This document shows, one piece after another, positions 61,858 to 64,000 of a DNA stretch of 64,000 nucleotides. Location of the stretch: contig RQTK01000095.1 in assembly GCA_003991915.1 (NCBI GenBank), positions 170,239-234,238 of the forward strand, in the 5' to 3' direction. The notes under the pieces are model-generated. The model was not told where the DNA came from. It was given only the letters and a program-made list of their open reading frames with translations, and did no database searches. The DNA is from Elysia chlorotica. Its lineage: Eukaryota > Mollusca > Gastropoda > Plakobranchidae. The position numbers and the translations under genes were made by a program. Positions within the stretch are counted from its first letter, which is position 1; every line of letters begins with the position of its first letter.

Positions 61858-62814
61858 ACTGTGGCTACATACCTATCTAAAAATGTTCCTCATTCTAAAA
61901 TAGTCCAGTGTCATTAATACATTCACCTTCAGATGTAGATAGACATATATTAGTTTCATTTATAGTTCTAATAATTAATTGTGACAGGCAATTTAAATGT
62001 AATTTTCAATACTTATCTACTAGATTAGATATGTTAAAGGTTATTCAATTTAATGGCTGCACTTAAATGGCTTAGTTCGTGTCCTGTTAAAAAAAGGAAA
62101 AAAAAGAAAAATATATATCCCATTCAATTTTATTGGACTACATTCTGTTATCATGTACATGGATACTGTAGTTTGAGATTTTTCTTATAACTATATAAGC
62201 TTTGGGAAAAACTGTCACCCCAAATTTCATGTTTTCTTTTCTTAAATTTAATTTCAGGTCCCATCTGCCGAAAAGATCACCCCGGAATCTCTATCACTCT
62301 TCTGTTTGCTGTATCCAAAATTAGGTATGCCCTCTCCTTCTTATTGACCTGTTTCAGCCTTCTTCAACCTAAGCCCTTCATAACTAACTCCTGTCACGCT
62401 GTCAAAGCTGCAGGGGATGTACTAAGCTCCTTGCTGTACACAGGAACATTTAATGAAGCACCCATGAGTCTAGCCTAACCTCAGACCTGCCAACACTACT
62501 GTTGGGCATAATAATTTATTATGCCAAAGTGCAGCAAATTGCGCTTAACGGGCGGATCTAGATTTTCTACTCTAGATTAAAGTCCAGCATGAATTTTTCC
62601 CTGTACCATTTCTCTTAAATAAATTATACATGAAAATTAAAATCACTTTTCTTTAGCAAAATGTTATACCTGTGGTATAGTTCTTGTATTTTTCTGTTTC
62701 TTTTCTCTTGCAGATATCTTGATCCTTGGAAAGGGTGACTGGGATGCCAAAGTGGACAAGAGCATCATCAAATATTTGCGATCAAATCGTATCAATGTGG
62801 AAATATTGCCAACT
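61562..62814 (+). CDS. NDUFAF3: NADH dehydrogenase 1 alpha subcomplex assembly factor 3, partial
   Basis: Seen: exon 61562-61748 (after TGAATTTAG, with AAYNAYGFRLTSGFHILGPC then ALFPRTVLHWS), exon 62258-62324 (VPSAEKITPESLSLFCLLYP) and exon 62714-62814 (DILILGKGDWDAKVDKSIIK to EILPT). Phases 0, 1, 0 agree, and a GTAAGC donor leads on beyond the window. Known: this follows NDUFAF3 (C3orf60) along its core, including the SYNSxGF/GPCALLPRxVxxW and SLFxLLEP signatures. NDUFAF3 works with NDUFAF4 in early assembly of mitochondrial complex I. The first ATG seen is at 61563, but the family has an N-terminal mitochondrial targeting sequence, so an upstream exon probably exists. The final exon (CATFNFL region) is missing from the window. 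Confidence 0.9.
61816..61853. repeat. (CT)n microsatellite
   Basis: Pure CT, in the first visible NDUFAF3 intron. Confidence 0.95.
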
Positions 62815-62881
62815 GTAAGCCAAACTAAAGATTAAAGCAGATTGTGATTTCTCACCAAAACTTGTCCTACCTGTTTAGAAG

Positions 62882-63817
62882 CAGTGATGTCAATTTTACG
62901 TTAATTTACGGAATTCCATAAAAAAAAAATCGTCCATAAAAATTTCATACACACAAAAAATCACTGGTCCGAGTGCCGCCAAGGTCTGTAAAAGTTCTCC
63001 ATCAATCTACGTGAAACCGAGTGTTGACTTACAGAAATGGGAAAAACAGTTTAACAGAATAAGCGAACTGTAAAAAGAATGAACATAACAAAGTAACAAC
63101 ATCCAGCCATTTGAGATTTGAGTTCGGAATATCGGATTTATGTGAAAACTAATCTCAATCAATGACTTCAGTTGGATTTATTTTGTGTGATTCAAAGTGC
63201 CACTGCATATACGTGGTCTAGGTCTAAACTAGAGCAGTAGGAGGAGTATCTAGATCTAAGGACTTCGTGTGCACCTAGACTAGACTTCCATGATTTATTG
63301 ATTATAAATAGAATCTAGAAATAAAGTTTGGTCCATGATGGAATATGTTGATCATATTGGTCCAATGGACATTAAAGAAATTGATACAGGAGTGAAAATT
63401 GGCATTAGTTAGACAAAAAAGATGCAAATGGTGTTTTCTTATCGGACTACTACCGTAAGTTAAGCAAGCATCACATGTAAAACTAGAGTCAACTATGGTT
63501 CCGACGAAAAAAAAAGGCCCTGCATAGCCATGCTAAGAAGAAAGAACAAATATCACATTGGCCAGTGCTTGTTAAGCCTTGAAAATCAGCCAGGCCTGCC
63601 AATCACCCTCATTTTGCTCCAGCTTTGCTATACCATGTATAAATTCTCTCAATTCAATAAAAATAAGGCATGTAAATAAACTTAAAGTACATCATTCTCA
63701 TTTTGCTATAATACTACTGACATTATTTTGGGGTGTGTTATGAGATCCTTAATTACTACGCCGCTGTACCGGTTTGTGAAAAAGTTCAGTAAAAAATTGA
63801 TTCAGTTGGCATCACTG
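62882..63817. mobile_element. hAT-like non-autonomous DNA transposon
   Basis: The left terminus CAGTGATGTCAA and right terminus TTGGCATCACTG (reverse complement CAGTGATGCCAA) form 12 bp inverted repeats with one mismatch. They are flanked by an exact 7 bp direct repeat, TTAGAAG (62875-62881 and 63818-63824). The CAGTG start and the near-8 bp target duplication are typical of hAT elements. No transposase frame is present in 936 bp. It lies in the NDUFAF3 intron after the DILILGKG exon. A truncated relative is at 35233-35495. Confidence 0.8.
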
Positions 63818-64000
63818 TTAGAAGGCATAAGCTCTGCCTTAGAATCTTGTTAGCTTATCAAGAAGTGCTGCTACTACATGTAGTGAGAAAACCAATGTCA
63901 CAAAACACTTATACAGAGGGCAGAGGTAAAAAAAATTCAAAACAAAATAGCACTGTATAAATCTTTGAAACATTCCTGATGTTAAACAGAATTATTGTCT

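Overview
This window is nuclear DNA of an invertebrate animal, most likely a gastropod mollusc. The genes are spread over kilobases of AT-rich intron with GT-AG splice sites. The window holds many microsatellites, SINE-like repeats, RNase H-bearing LINEs of the I/Nimbus type and islands of AGATCT/TCTAGA hexamers. I know the last two traits best from gastropods; the organism call is an inference.

Layout. (1) 1-2192, minus strand: 5' half of a gene for a signal-peptide protein with a four-cysteine CUB-like domain, running off the left edge. (2) 2193-11022: intergenic DNA with microsatellites, a tandemly copied SINE-like element and dispersed repeats. (3) 11023 to about 17950, plus strand: a paralogous CUB-like gene with a transmembrane exon. 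The two paralogues lie head to head with matching intron phases. (4) About 17950-19110, minus strand: a complete, intronless, AT-rich bacterial gene for a PerM/AI-2E family permease. It abuts a host exon and is the strangest object here. (5) 19.1-30.3 kb: mostly non-coding, with repeats, LINE fragments and one possible MADF-like exon. (6) 30.3-39.0 kb: a retroelement-rich block with an assembly gap inside microsatellites, an RTE-like LINE split by a 1.15 kb insertion, and a 3.3 kb RNase H-bearing LINE on the minus strand. (7) 39366-52917, plus strand: a Rho GTPase gene with one 5' coding exon and two alternative complete 3' cassettes. These predict two 192-193 residue proteins that differ in the Rho insert region and in the C-terminal polybasic/CAAX tail. 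(8) 61562-62814, plus strand: three exons of NDUFAF3, a mitochondrial complex I assembly factor, running off the right edge. A 936 bp hAT-like non-autonomous transposon lies in its last intron.

The genes do not form a pathway. The Rho and NDUFAF3 genes are conserved housekeeping loci, and the CUB-like pair looks like a lineage-specific surface or secreted family. The points most worth a second look are the bacterial gene and the Rho locus. In the Rho locus the first 150 coding bases of the two cassettes differ only at four synonymous sites, while the rest of the cassettes has diverged.
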